From JAIVJG01 sp964236735 (GTDB lineage Bacteria > Acidobacteriota > Blastocatellia > Pyrinomonadales > Pyrinomonadaceae), in assembly GCA_964236735.1 (NCBI GenBank), contig CAXSFM010000001.1, forward strand, positions 372,001 to 436,000: a stretch of 64,000 nt of DNA. Reading direction: 5' to 3'. The notes under the pieces were generated by a model, which was not told the origin of the DNA, did no database searches, and worked only from the letters and a program-made list of their open reading frames with translations. The position numbers were made by a program, and so were the translations under genes. Of this stretch, positions 45,001-52,921 are shown in pieces (the stretch's first letter is position 1; each line of letters opens with the position of its first letter).

Positions 45001-48000
45001 GCCCCAATAAAACTTTCGAGACGGACGCCACGCGCTCGTCGGATGATTTCACAATCTGGACGACGCTCGACGATTACTTCGCCGAGTCGCGCGCCGCGAT
45101 TGACCCCGCGCTCAACGCCTACCTGAATAAGACAGGCAACTTCCCGCAGACGGACGCGGAGTTGCGCGACGCACTCCGGCGTGCCGGGTTGAAGTTAGAC
45201 GACATGCGCGACGGATGGGGCAATCAGTTGTACGCGACCTTCAGCATGGAGACGCGCTACGGTGACCACATTACGCTTGAGAGTCGCGGCAATTACGACC
45301 CGAACGCGACGCAGCAACACACCGTCATCAGGCCGGTCAATCAAACGGTCTATCACATCAATCTGCGAAGCGCGGGCGCGGACGGCAAGGTCGGCACGCC
45401 CGATGATTTCGACGCTGCGACTTATTCCACCCTCGTCTCCGAACAATCGGCGAAGGATGCGACCTCAAAGACCGTGCCCACCATCGTCTTCTCTGGCGGC
45501 ATGGGCGCGATTGCTGGCACGGTGACAGACCCGAGCGGTGCGGTCATCCCCGGCGTAGCGATCAAAGCTACTCAAAACAGTGATTTGCTTGTGTTCACGA
45601 CCACGAGCGATGAGGAAGGGCAATACATTTTCCGCAACTTGCCTTCCGGTGTGTATCGCCTCGAATTTACTGCCAATAGTTTCAAAAACTTAATCTTAAC
45701 CGACGTGCAAGTTCAATCCTCAAATCTCATTACAACAGAAGTTAGAATGGAAGTTGGTGGTGTTGCTGAAACAGTTTCGGTGATAGCTGGCGGCGCTGAG
45801 ATGGTTAGTAGAGATTCAGCCCAACTTTCTGTCAGCGGCTCACGCAGTAAAACAAATAACTTCTCAATAGACGGTGTTGATAACAACGACAAAAAGAGCG
45901 GCGCGCACGCGACAGGCTCGTCATTGTCAACGCCGCGACTGCGCGAAGACTTTCCCGAAACTTTGCTCTGGCAGCCGGAAGTCATAACGGATAAGGCCGG
46001 ACGCGCGCAGGTGCGTTTCAAACTCGCCGACAACATCACGACTTGGAAGATGTCCGTCATCGCCTCGACCGAGAATGGCGAACTCGCTACCGTCGAAAAG
46101 GAAGTGCGCGCCTTCCAGCCCTTCTTCGCTGAACTCGACCCGCCGCGCGTGCTCACCGAAGGTGACCGCATTTCCCTGCCCGTCGTCCTCCGCAACTATC
46201 TCGACAAAATGCAGGCCGTTGACTTCGAGATCAAGCCTGAAAACTGGTTCGCGCTCACCGGCCCCGCGCACCAGCACGCGGAAGTCCCCGCCGGCGACTC
46301 CGCGCGACAGACCTTCGACATCCGCGTCGTCGCATCAATCAAGGACGGCAAGAGCCGCATCACGGCCTACGGCGCGGACGCCAGCGACGCCATCGAAAAG
46401 CCCGTCACCGTCCATCCCGACGGCGAAGAAAAGTCGCAGACCGCCGCGCAGATTTTCAAAGACACGACGACGCTCGACATCAACGTCCCCGCCGATGTCA
46501 TCAACCACACGACGCGCAGCGAACTGAAAATTTACCCGAACCTCTCCGCGCACTTGCTCGAAAGCGTCGAAGGCATCTTGCAGAGACCATACGGTTGCGG
46601 CGAACAGACCATCTCGTCCACCTATCCGAGCGTCCTCGTGCTCAAGCTCTACGACGGGCGCACGGGCAAGACAGCGAGCGAACCCACGCCGCCTGCTGTC
46701 GTCGCACGCGCGCGACGCTACGCGCAACTCGGCTACGAACGTCTTCTCAACTATCGCGCCGAAGGCGGCGGCTTCACCTACTGGGGACGCGGCGAGCCAG
46801 ACCTCGCGCTGACCGCCTACGCCCTGCGCTTCCTGACGGACGCGCGCACCGTCGTCGCCATTGACGAAGACATCATCACAGAGACGCGCGCGTGGCTCTC
46901 CAAGCAACAACGCGAGGATGGAAGCTGGCCTGCTTATGATTGGGGGCACAAAGAAGACCGTCGCCGCACCGCGCTCGTGACCGCCTTCATCGCGCGCGTG
47001 CTCGCCGCAAGCGCAAGCGATGCGAAGGCTGATGTCCAGACTGATGCAAAACCAGCCGTCACACCGGACAAGCCAAACGCCGACGCCAAAACTCAGACGC
47101 CGCTTCAACGCGCGCTCCGCTTTCTCTCCGCGCGCATCGAAGAAATTGACGAGCCGTATCTTATCGCCTCTTACGCGCTGGCCGCGTCGGATGCGGGCGA
47201 GATGGAGGCCGCGTCGCACGCCGTCGCCAAATTACAAACGCTCGCGCTCGACAAAGGCGCGGCGAGTTACTGGAATCTGGAAACCAACACGCCCTTCTAC
47301 GGCTGGGGCACAGCCGGTCGCGTCGAAACGACCGCGCTCGTCGTGCAGGCTCTCGCGCGCGACACCGCGCAGGCGAACGCGAAGACGCCGCAGGCGAATC
47401 AGCCGTCAGCGCAACGCAACAAGGATGAGTTGATTAGTCGCGGCCTGCTCTTTCTCATCCGCAACAAAGATCGCTACGGCGTCTGGCTCTCCACGCAGGC
47501 GACCGTCAACGTGCTCGACACGCTCATCCGTCTTTTCAAACAGGACACGCGCGCGTCACTTCAAACGACGAGCAGCGGCGACGCTTCATCAGTCGCGCAA
47601 TCAAACACGACGAACGCCGCCACAGTCTTCGTCAACGGGAGACCGGCGGGCGAACTCTCCTTGCCGTCGAGAGGCGAATTGGCCGCGCCCGTGACGCTCG
47701 ACCTCTCGCCCTTCGTCGCCGCCGGTGTCAACCACGTCGAGATTCGACGCCCCGATTCATCAACGCAAGCGCAGGCGCAAACGGTGACGAGTTATTACGT
47801 CCCCTGGTCGAAATCCGACGCCGCATCAAGCACGCAAAACCAGACGCAGCCCAACGCCAACAGCGCGCTTCGTCTCGCCGTCAACTTTGACCGCGCGTCA
47901 GCCGAAACGACGCAGGAGATTAACTGCCACGTCGAGGCCGAACGCATCGGGCATCGCGGCTACGGCATGTTGCTCGCCGAAGTCGGCCTGCCGCCCGGCG

Positions 48001-48245
48001 CGGACGTTGATCGCGCCTCGCTTGAGCGCACGATGAAAGAGTCCGGCTGGAGCATCAGCCGCTACGACGTGCTGCCCGACCGTCTCGTCTTCTATCTCTG
48101 GCCTGAAGGCGGCGGCACGAAGTTCGACTTCAAATTCCGCCCGCGTTTCGGCCTCGACGCGCAGACCGCGCCCTCTCAACTTTACGACTACTACAACCCC
48201 GAAGCGCGCACCGTCCTCGCCCCTACCCGCTTCGTGATAAGATGA
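42027..48245 (+). CDS. Alpha-2-macroglobulin with PulG-like and Oar-like insertions
   Basis: A 2072-residue exported protein with signal peptide MMRRQWFSVVFGLAVLLCG. Macroglobulin domains fill the first 830 residues (LTTDKPLYQPGQMLHARSLV is the MG2 hallmark). Residues about 840-1135 contain three tandem repeats resembling the C-terminus of type II secretion pseudopilin PulG (DPWGEPF, DRWGQPY, DGWGNQL, with GPDKKAKTGDDI). Residues about 1159-1290 match a carboxypeptidase-regulatory domain and Oar/TonB plug (GTVTDPSGAVIPGV, GGVAETVSV, NNFSIDGVDNND). The A2M domain resumes at LLWQPEVITDKAG. The thioester motif GCGEQ is intact (Cys1524). Such proteins trap proteases in the periplasm. GGAGG lies 8-10 nt before the ATG. 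No penicillin-binding protein partner is adjacent. Confidence 0.93.
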   Translation: MMRRQWFSVVFGLAVLLCGIQLSHAGSSFGVDESDIKISLDQRETSVSLALRNGTGKNFTARVQLELLDPASKVRASAALDVAVKRGASSVNVPLAFPYDKLVESERKEFPWYRLRYTVTPQNSGAAVTADTVAGVVSISEVTPDLFELRVNASSDASSGSLYRARVRTANPVTQHPVKNIPIVAELKFDTADDKKISIKASGATDEEGFATLDFKLPPDAVPGDSDASLKVTAERGFLTQKAETEVKFNKEPRLLLTTDKPLYQPGQMLHARSLVFDATHHAIADTSATLRLEDPDGTVVYRTTLKTSRFGVASADWQIPDNIKLGDYWLKFELADEKYSDETNETDQRIKISRYDLPNFSVTTKTDHPFYLGGQNAEVEVHGDYLFGQPVKKARVRVVRETERTWNYKEQKYETTESEPLTGETDASGLFIAHLDLADEHKKLKDEDYARFRDLDFAAYVTDPTTNRTEQRRFSVRLTKDPIHVYINEGRYRQAEGLPLAFYVSTSYADGTPAQCEVSVTRKGATVSMTRTKEQTVELVEPDRTILKVKTNRYGVAKVSGPVVHLSEEEGNNISLRLVARDREGQMGHGEEEFWLSGERTEIRVETDKSLYGAGEPIVAEISSNKQKLNLFVDVSSDGRVISSQLVRLEGGRASLTLPYSDEFKGRLTISATSTEIPENRYYDYVGGTRTVVYPRNRELNLDVRFAQTTYRPGEDASADVSVRAPDGGKVESALGVVVFDKAVEERARTEQEFSSNFGFGGSFYYLWYGAGDIGGITPRDIEQLDITKPHPDELELVAELLFNNDRYGYEPNIFGGTKYESDQRAVFEKLLNDEVKPLRATLAVRYDERREYPTDDESLRRITSDDGLDFNAQRDPWGEPFRAEFSIVRELDTLVLYSNGPDKKAKTGDDITVAVLSWPYFLPVGERINKAVADYHARTGGHIRNAAVLKDELARRGFNLDDLRDRWGQPYALDFGISETNYTIAIKSGGPNKTFETDATRSSDDFTIWTTLDDYFAESRAAIDPALNAYLNKTGNFPQTDAELRDALRRAGLKLDDMRDGWGNQLYATFSMETRYGDHITLESRGNYDPNATQQHTVIRPVNQTVYHINLRSAGADGKVGTPDDFDAATYSTLVSEQSAKDATSKTVPTIVFSGGMGAIAGTVTDPSGAVIPGVAIKATQNSDLLVFTTTSDEEGQYIFRNLPSGVYRLEFTANSFKNLILTDVQVQSSNLITTEVRMEVGGVAETVSVIAGGAEMVSRDSAQLSVSGSRSKTNNFSIDGVDNNDKKSGAHATGSSLSTPRLREDFPETLLWQPEVITDKAGRAQVRFKLADNITTWKMSVIASTENGELATVEKEVRAFQPFFAELDPPRVLTEGDRISLPVVLRNYLDKMQAVDFEIKPENWFALTGPAHQHAEVPAGDSARQTFDIRVVASIKDGKSRITAYGADASDAIEKPVTVHPDGEEKSQTAAQIFKDTTTLDINVPADVINHTTRSELKIYPNLSAHLLESVEGILQRPYGCGEQTISSTYPSVLVLKLYDGRTGKTASEPTPPAVVARARRYAQLGYERLLNYRAEGGGFTYWGRGEPDLALTAYALRFLTDARTVVAIDEDIITETRAWLSKQQREDGSWPAYDWGHKEDRRRTALVTAFIARVLAASASDAKADVQTDAKPAVTPDKPNADAKTQTPLQRALRFLSARIEEIDEPYLIASYALAASDAGEMEAASHAVAKLQTLALDKGAASYWNLETNTPFYGWGTAGRVETTALVVQALARDTAQANAKTPQANQPSAQRNKDELISRGLLFLIRNKDRYGVWLSTQATVNVLDTLIRLFKQDTRASLQTTSSGDASSVAQSNTTNAATVFVNGRPAGELSLPSRGELAAPVTLDLSPFVAAGVNHVEIRRPDSSTQAQAQTVTSYYVPWSKSDAASSTQNQTQPNANSALRLAVNFDRASAETTQEINCHVEAERIGHRGYGMLLAEVGLPPGADVDRASLERTMKESGWSISRYDVLPDRLVFYLWPEGGGTKFDFKFRPRFGLDAQTAPSQLYDYYNPEARTVLAPTRFVIR

Positions 48246-48253
48246 AGAAAATT

Positions 48254-48410
48254 TAACAGTGATGGACAGGATAGACAGGATGTTAGAAGAAATGATGAGC
48301 GATGAATGTAGAATGATGAATGAAAAACAAGCCGCTGCTTTCAATTCATCGTTCATCATTCCGCGTTCATCATTTGTCTTCAATCCTGTTCATCCTGTCT
48401 ATCACTGTTA
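48254..48410. repeat. Nested palindromic repeat between the A2M gene and selD
   Basis: Outer arms at 48254-48281 and 48383-48410 contain TAACAGTGAT, GACAGGAT and their complements ATCCTGTC, ATCACTGTTA with few mismatches. Inside them lies a second palindrome of GATGAAT / ATTCATC units around AACAAGCCGCTGCTTTC. One element thus seems inserted within another. Confidence 0.8.
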
Positions 48411-48441
48411 ATAATTCTTTCATTTTATAAGGAGCAGAGAG

Positions 48442-49470
48442 ATGCGTCTCACTGAGATGGTTTCGTGCGCCGGTTGAGCTTCTAAGCTCGCGCCACGCGA
48501 ACTCGCTCAAGTTTTGAGCGGGCTGAAAATTCCACACGACCCCAATCTGATTGTCGGAATTGAAACTTCCGACGACGCGGGAGTTTTCCGTCTCACGGAC
48601 GACCTCGCGCTCGTGCAGACTGTGGATTTTTTCACGCCCATCGTTGACGACCCGTTTGATTACGGGCGCATCGCCGCGCTCAATTCCATCAACGATGTGT
48701 GGGCGATGGGCGGCACGCCGATCACCGCGCTGGCCGTCACCTGCTTTCCGAAGAAGGGCGTTGACTTCTCTATCCTCGCCGAAATTATGCGCGGCGGCTT
48801 GCACGTCCTGACGGAAAACGGCGTCGCGCTCGCGGGCGGTCATAGCGTGGACAACGCGCAGATCATGTTCGGCTACGCGGTGACGGGAACGATTGACCCG
48901 CGCCGCGTCGTCACCAATCGCGGCGCGCAAGTCGGAGACGCCCTATTGCTGACGAAGCCCATCGGCACGGGCGTCATCTCGACGGGCATCAAATTCGGCA
49001 AGGCCGGAGAAGACGTGATGCGCGCCTCGCTCAACACGATGCTGCTTTCAGGTCGCGACGCCGCGCGCCTGATGGTCGAACACAACGCGCACGCCGCCAC
49101 AGACATCACAGGCTTCTCTCTGCTCGGCCACTCATGGGAGTTGGCGCGCGGAAGCGGCGTCACACTGGAGATTGAAGCCGCGCGCGTGCCTCTGATTTCC
49201 GGCGCGCGCGAGCTGGCCGCGCAAGGACTCTTGACGAGCGGCGACAAAACCAATCGTCTTTACGTGGGCGAAGACGTGGCGTTGAGCGACGCGCTCGACA
49301 GGGAGATTGTGAGCCTGCTGTTTGACCCGCAGACGGCGGGCGGACTTTTAATTTCCATCGCACCTGAACGCGCCGGCGAACTGCTCTCGCGCCTGCGCGA
49401 AAAGTACGCGGACGCTTCCATCATCGGACACGTTCAAGAGCACGGGACACACTCGCTTAAAATTATTTGA
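48442..49470 (+). CDS. selD: Selenide, water dikinase (selenoprotein; UGA at codon 12 = Sec)
   Basis: Makes selenophosphate from selenide and ATP for selenocysteine and selenouridine synthesis. Starting at ATG 48442 (AAGGAG upstream), the frame reads MRLTEMVSCAG, then TGA at 48475-48477, then ASKLAPRELAQVL and on through the AIRS-fold protein (TVDFFTPIVDDPFDYGRIAALNSINDVWAMGG, LAGGHSVDN, DITGFSLLGH). The TGA falls at the catalytic Cys position of SelD (Cys17 in E. coli), with the conserved Lys three residues later, as in known SelD selenoproteins. A hairpin downstream fits a bacterial SECIS element. Total 342 residues, normal for the family. Confidence 0.93.
48502..48522 (+). promoter_or_regulatory. 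Bacterial-type SECIS hairpin of selD
   Basis: CTCGCTCAA (48502-48510) pairs with TTGAGCGGG (48514-48522) over nine pairs including one G-U, with the loop GTT. The loop begins 34 nt after the UGA. The known bacterial SECIS pattern places a small G-starting apical loop roughly 16-37 nt after UGA. Confidence 0.7.
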
Positions 49471-49484
49471 AAAGGTTATCTGCC

Positions 49485-50240
49485 ATGCGTCCATTTTTTT
49501 CATCAAGCATCACACGCAGCATCTTCTACGTCGCGCTGGCCTTGTCCATCAACGGCTGCTCCGCGACCGCGCTTCAACAGACAAAGCGCGCGCCGGCGAC
49601 GAGTCCGTCACCAGCTACTAACGCAAATCTGCCCGCGCCGACACCATCAGACGGCGAGACGATCAACCGTCCGACGAGCGAGCCTTACACCGGCGAGCTT
49701 TCCATCTTTGAATATCCAGACCGTGACAAGAAGTTGCAGATCGAGCGCGTCATGGACGTGCTCGGCATCAAGACGGGATCAAGCGTGGCGGACATCGGGG
49801 CAGGCTCCGGCTGGTTCACTGTGCGCGCCGCACGACGCGCGGGAGCGAGCGGCACAGTCTATGCCGTCGAGATTAATCAGGATTATCTCAAGCACATCGC
49901 CGAGCGCGCGGCGTCTGAAAAATTAACGAACGTCCGCACCGTGCTTGGCAAAGAAGACGACCCCGCGCTCCCGCCTGCGAGCGTGGACGCCGTGCTGATT
50001 TTGAAAACCTATCACGAAGTCGCGCAACCCGTCCGCCTGCTCACGCGCTTGCGTGCGTCACTGCGTGATGGTGCGAAGGTCGGCATCATTGACCGCAACG
50101 GCAACGGCGAGGATCACGGCATCAGCCGCGATGTCGTCGTCAAGGAAGCCGCGCGCGCAGGCTTCACGCTCGAAGAGACTTACGACTTCGTCAAGCCCGA
50201 TGGGATGGACTATTTTCTCGTCTTCAAAGCACGCAAATAG
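49485..50240 (+). CDS. Exported SAM-dependent methyltransferase, probable lipoprotein
   Basis: A 251-residue class I methyltransferase with an export signal: a hydrophobic segment (IFYVALALSINGC) ends in a lipobox-like Cys, followed by a Ser/Pro/Thr-rich linker. The catalytic domain has VADIGAGSGWFTVRAARRAG (SAM motif I), VYAVEIN (motif II) and AVLILKTYHEVAQP. SAM is not known to be available outside the cytoplasm, so the signal is puzzling. ATG 49485 was chosen because AAAGG precedes it; the TTG at 49467 overlaps the selD stop. It lies 14 nt after selD. Confidence 0.83.
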   Translation: MRPFFSSSITRSIFYVALALSINGCSATALQQTKRAPATSPSPATNANLPAPTPSDGETINRPTSEPYTGELSIFEYPDRDKKLQIERVMDVLGIKTGSSVADIGAGSGWFTVRAARRAGASGTVYAVEINQDYLKHIAERAASEKLTNVRTVLGKEDDPALPPASVDAVLILKTYHEVAQPVRLLTRLRASLRDGAKVGIIDRNGNGEDHGISRDVVVKEAARAGFTLEETYDFVKPDGMDYFLVFKARK

Positions 50241-50372
50241 ACTTTGCTGAAGATAACTCTAAGCTCATTGAAATGTCTGTCTTGATGAGCATTTTGCGCG
50301 CGGCGAGCATACTTTTTCGTGCTGCCGGACATCCAAATCAAGTTCGGCTCCGGCCTTCCGAGTTCCGTCCGT

Positions 50373-50401
50373 TTGACAGCCTCTGCATGGTACGGTAAGT
50401 T
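50373..50401 (+). promoter_or_regulatory. Promoter of tRNA-Glu
   Basis: A perfect TTGACA (50373-50378) is 17 nt from TAAGTT (50396-50401), about 28 nt before the tRNA. Consensus match only. Confidence 0.55.
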
Positions 50402-50429
50402 TGCCGCTATCGTTTTACGAGTGGTTTCA

Positions 50430-50505
<76 letters not shown>

Positions 50506-50556
50506 GTTTTAGCGGGGCAGCGCATCAGGCGACGCTCCTTCAGTGAAGGATTTCAG

Positions 50557-50605
50557 GAGAGGCCGCCGACGCCGTGCTGACCGAAGCCGCGCCGCACGGC
50601 CTCTC
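50557..50605 (+). terminator. Hairpin after tRNA-Glu, with an alternative pairing
   Basis: GAGAGGCCG (50557-50565) can pair with CGGCCTCTC (50597-50605), followed by TGCTTTT, which fits a terminator. GCCGTGC (50571-50577) can instead pair with GCACGGC (50594-50600), using part of the same right arm, so the two folds exclude each other. Confidence 0.5.
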
Positions 50606-50653
50606 TGCTTTTCTGAGGCTGAATATTTTCTAAGTTCGTCAGGGTGATTTTAC

Positions 50654-52429
50654 ATGTTCAAAAGATTCACAGCTTTGTTGGTTATTTTAATTTTTCTGTT
50701 TGCCACGCCGGCACGATTCACCGCCGCCGCGCGCACGCCGACGCCGCAGGTCGTCAGCGAAGTAGTGCTCGTGCTGCCGTTTGAAAACAAGGGTTATCAG
50801 CGCGAGTTCAACTGGGTCGGCGAGAGCTTCGCAGACTCGATGACCGAGCTACTCAGCGCGCACGGTCTGACCTCCGTCACCGGCGACGCGCGCGAAATCG
50901 CTTATCAACGCCTGCGCGTCCCGCTGACCGTCATTCCTTCGCTCGCCACTTCCATCAAGCTCGCGCGCGAGGCCGGTGCGAGCCTCGTCGTGCTCGGCAC
51001 GTATGAAGTCAGCCCGCCGCAAGACGATAAATCGGTGGCGGAAGTTCGCGGCTCGGCGCGCGTCATTCGCGTCAACGAGGGACGGCTCGCGGGCAAAACC
51101 ATGTCGGACGGGCGTTGGGCGACGCACGAATTTTTCTACGGCGATGCGCTCGTCAATCTGCAAAGCGTGCAGGGCAAACTGGCGTATCAAATACTCTACG
51201 AGCAGGACGAAAAACTTCCCTTCTCGCAAAGGGCAATCGTCGAACAGGCGACGAAAGTTCCGGTCAAGGCTTTCGAGAGTCTCGTCAAGGGGACGGTCAC
51301 GGATAACCCTGATAAGAAGTCAGCGTATCTGCAAAACGCCATGCGCGAGTACGCGCGTGCTGTGCCCGGCAGCGTCTATACGCAGGCCGCTTTTGAACTC
51401 GGACATCTCTATTATTCGCAGCGCGATTACAAGCGCGCGGCGGAAAATTTTTCGATGCTGCAAAAAAGAGATTCGCATTATTCCGAAGCGGCTTTCTACA
51501 CGGCTCTCAGCTACTGGCGCTCTGACGACTTGAAGAGCGCGCTCGACGCCATTCTGCCGCTCACGACGGAGATGCCTCTGACGAGCATTTACAACAACGC
51601 GGGCGCGCTCGCCGTCCAGTCCGCACGCACGGAGAAAGATGCGGCCAGACGCGACGCGCTCTTGAAGCAGGCGACTTCTTATTTGAGTCGCGCCGCAGAG
51701 TCCACGTCCGATGTCGCAACCGACGGCTTGATGGCGCGTTACAACTACGCCTACGCGCTGATGCTGTCAGGCAAATACACGGAAGCGGCGGAGCAACTCC
51801 GCGCCCTGCTCAAGAACAGCCCGCGCGACGGCGAAGCTCTCTTCCTCTTCGCCAAAACACTTGAGAAGGTCGGGCAGACCGAAGAGGCGACAGCCAACGA
51901 CAACGATTCGCGTCGCTATCTTCCGGCCTACGCCAAAGCGCAGGTCGAGTGGCAGAAATCGCAGACGACTTCGCAAATTCCTCTGCGCCTGCGAGAAGAC
52001 TTCAACCGCATCGAAGTCATCAGTCTTCAACAGGATGCGCTTGATCGCACTAACGCTGCGCTCACAGGCTCCAACGCGCAGAACCTGCTCGCCAAAGCCA
52101 CAGACCTTTACACAGCGGGACGCGACGACGAGGCGTTAACCGAATTGCGCGATGTGATTCGCGTCGAGCCGATGAACGCGGAGGCTTATCTGTTGACGGG
52201 TCGCATCTATCAACGACGCGGCGAACTCGTCTCGTCCATCAACCAGTTGAAGACTTCGATCTTCTGGGACGCCAAACTCATTGACGCGCACATTATGCTG
52301 GGGCGCATCTTTCTTGAGCGCGGCGACCGCACGCAGGCGATGGCTTACGCGCGCAACGCCATCCAGATTGATCCGAACAATCAGGATGCCATCGCGCTCC
52401 AACGCCAACTGCAAGTCGGCATCAAATAG
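50654..52429 (+). CDS. Exported TPR protein with FlgO/TolB-like N-terminal domain
   Basis: The 591-residue protein has a signal peptide (MFKRFTALLVILIFLFATPARF). Residues about 35-140 form an alpha/beta domain with VVLVLPFENKG..NWVGESFADSMTELL, as in FlgO/TolB-N-like domains that assemble envelope complexes. The rest is made of tetratricopeptide repeats (AAFELGHLYYSQRDYKRAAENF, YAYALMLSGKYTEAAEQL, AEAYLLTGRIYQRRGEL, IDAHIMLGRIFLERGDRTQA). It is probably a periplasmic scaffold. An 18-bp hairpin follows the stop. Confidence 0.85.
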   Translation: MFKRFTALLVILIFLFATPARFTAAARTPTPQVVSEVVLVLPFENKGYQREFNWVGESFADSMTELLSAHGLTSVTGDAREIAYQRLRVPLTVIPSLATSIKLAREAGASLVVLGTYEVSPPQDDKSVAEVRGSARVIRVNEGRLAGKTMSDGRWATHEFFYGDALVNLQSVQGKLAYQILYEQDEKLPFSQRAIVEQATKVPVKAFESLVKGTVTDNPDKKSAYLQNAMREYARAVPGSVYTQAAFELGHLYYSQRDYKRAAENFSMLQKRDSHYSEAAFYTALSYWRSDDLKSALDAILPLTTEMPLTSIYNNAGALAVQSARTEKDAARRDALLKQATSYLSRAAESTSDVATDGLMARYNYAYALMLSGKYTEAAEQLRALLKNSPRDGEALFLFAKTLEKVGQTEEATANDNDSRRYLPAYAKAQVEWQKSQTTSQIPLRLREDFNRIEVISLQQDALDRTNAALTGSNAQNLLAKATDLYTAGRDDEALTELRDVIRVEPMNAEAYLLTGRIYQRRGELVSSINQLKTSIFWDAKLIDAHIMLGRIFLERGDRTQAMAYARNAIQIDPNNQDAIALQRQLQVGIK

Positions 52430-52451
52430 ACGCGCGAGATAGAAGCAGCAT

Positions 52452-52500
52452 GGAAGAATCGTTGACGAAGGCATCGCGGCTATTCGTCAACGATTCTTCC
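52452..52500 (+). terminator. 18-bp perfect terminator hairpin after the TPR gene
   Basis: GGAAGAATCGTTGACGAA (52452-52469) and TTCGTCAACGATTCTTCC (52483-52500) are perfectly complementary, with a 13-nt loop. No U-run follows. It ends 26 nt before the NfeD-like gene. Confidence 0.65.
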
Positions 52501-52526
52501 GCCTCTCCTTATTCTACACATCAAGC

Positions 52527-52829
52527 ATGTTGACGACGTTGCTCATTCTCCTGCTCGCATCGTCCGCCGCCATCGTCGTCGCCTACGCCTTCCGCATCGC
52601 CTTTCTCTCCCGACGCAGAAAATCTTCGGGCGAACCTTTCCGGCTCGTCGGGCGCGTGGCCTCAGTCGTCGAGCCGCTTGAGCCGGAAGGCGCAGTGCTC
52701 GTCAACGGTGAACAGTGGCGCGCATGTGCGGAGGCAAATGAGAGTATCCCTCGCGGCGACTTGAACGTCCGCGTCACGGGCGCGCGCGGGCATCTGATTA
52801 CAGTCGCGCGCGTGATGAAAAACTGTTGA
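52527..52829 (+). CDS. Short NfeD-like protein
   Basis: The 100-residue protein has one N-terminal membrane helix (TTLLILLLASSAAIVVAYAF) and a C-terminal OB-fold like that of NfeD: LVGRVASVVEPLEPEGAVLVNGEQWRA and GDLNVRVTGARGHLITVARV. NfeD proteins partner with SPFH/stomatin proteins or carry a ClpP-like protease; here both are missing, so it is the short form. ATG 52527 has no strong Shine-Dalgarno sequence. Confidence 0.75.
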   Translation: MLTTLLILLLASSAAIVVAYAFRIAFLSRRRKSSGEPFRLVGRVASVVEPLEPEGAVLVNGEQWRACAEANESIPRGDLNVRVTGARGHLITVARVMKNC

Positions 52830-52896
52830 CGACTCGTCTCGCGCGCTGCCCCTTTCTACGAACAATCAACACGTCTTTCCAGAAACATCTTTTCTG

Positions 52897-52912
52897 TGGC
52901 ACGCCGACTGCA
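52897..52912 (+). promoter_or_regulatory. Sigma-54-type (-24/-12) promoter
   Basis: TGGCACGCCGACTGCA matches the RpoN consensus TGGCACG-N4-TTGCA with one mismatch and the exact 10-nt gap between GG and GC. It lies in non-coding DNA with no gene start within 400 nt downstream on this strand. Confidence 0.55.
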
Positions 52913-52921
52913 TTAGAACAT

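Noticed and set aside
48475..48477. Stop codon near the start of selD as a sign of a pseudogene
   Set aside because: The UGA is exactly at the catalytic Cys/Sec position with a suitable hairpin after it, and the rest of the gene is intact.
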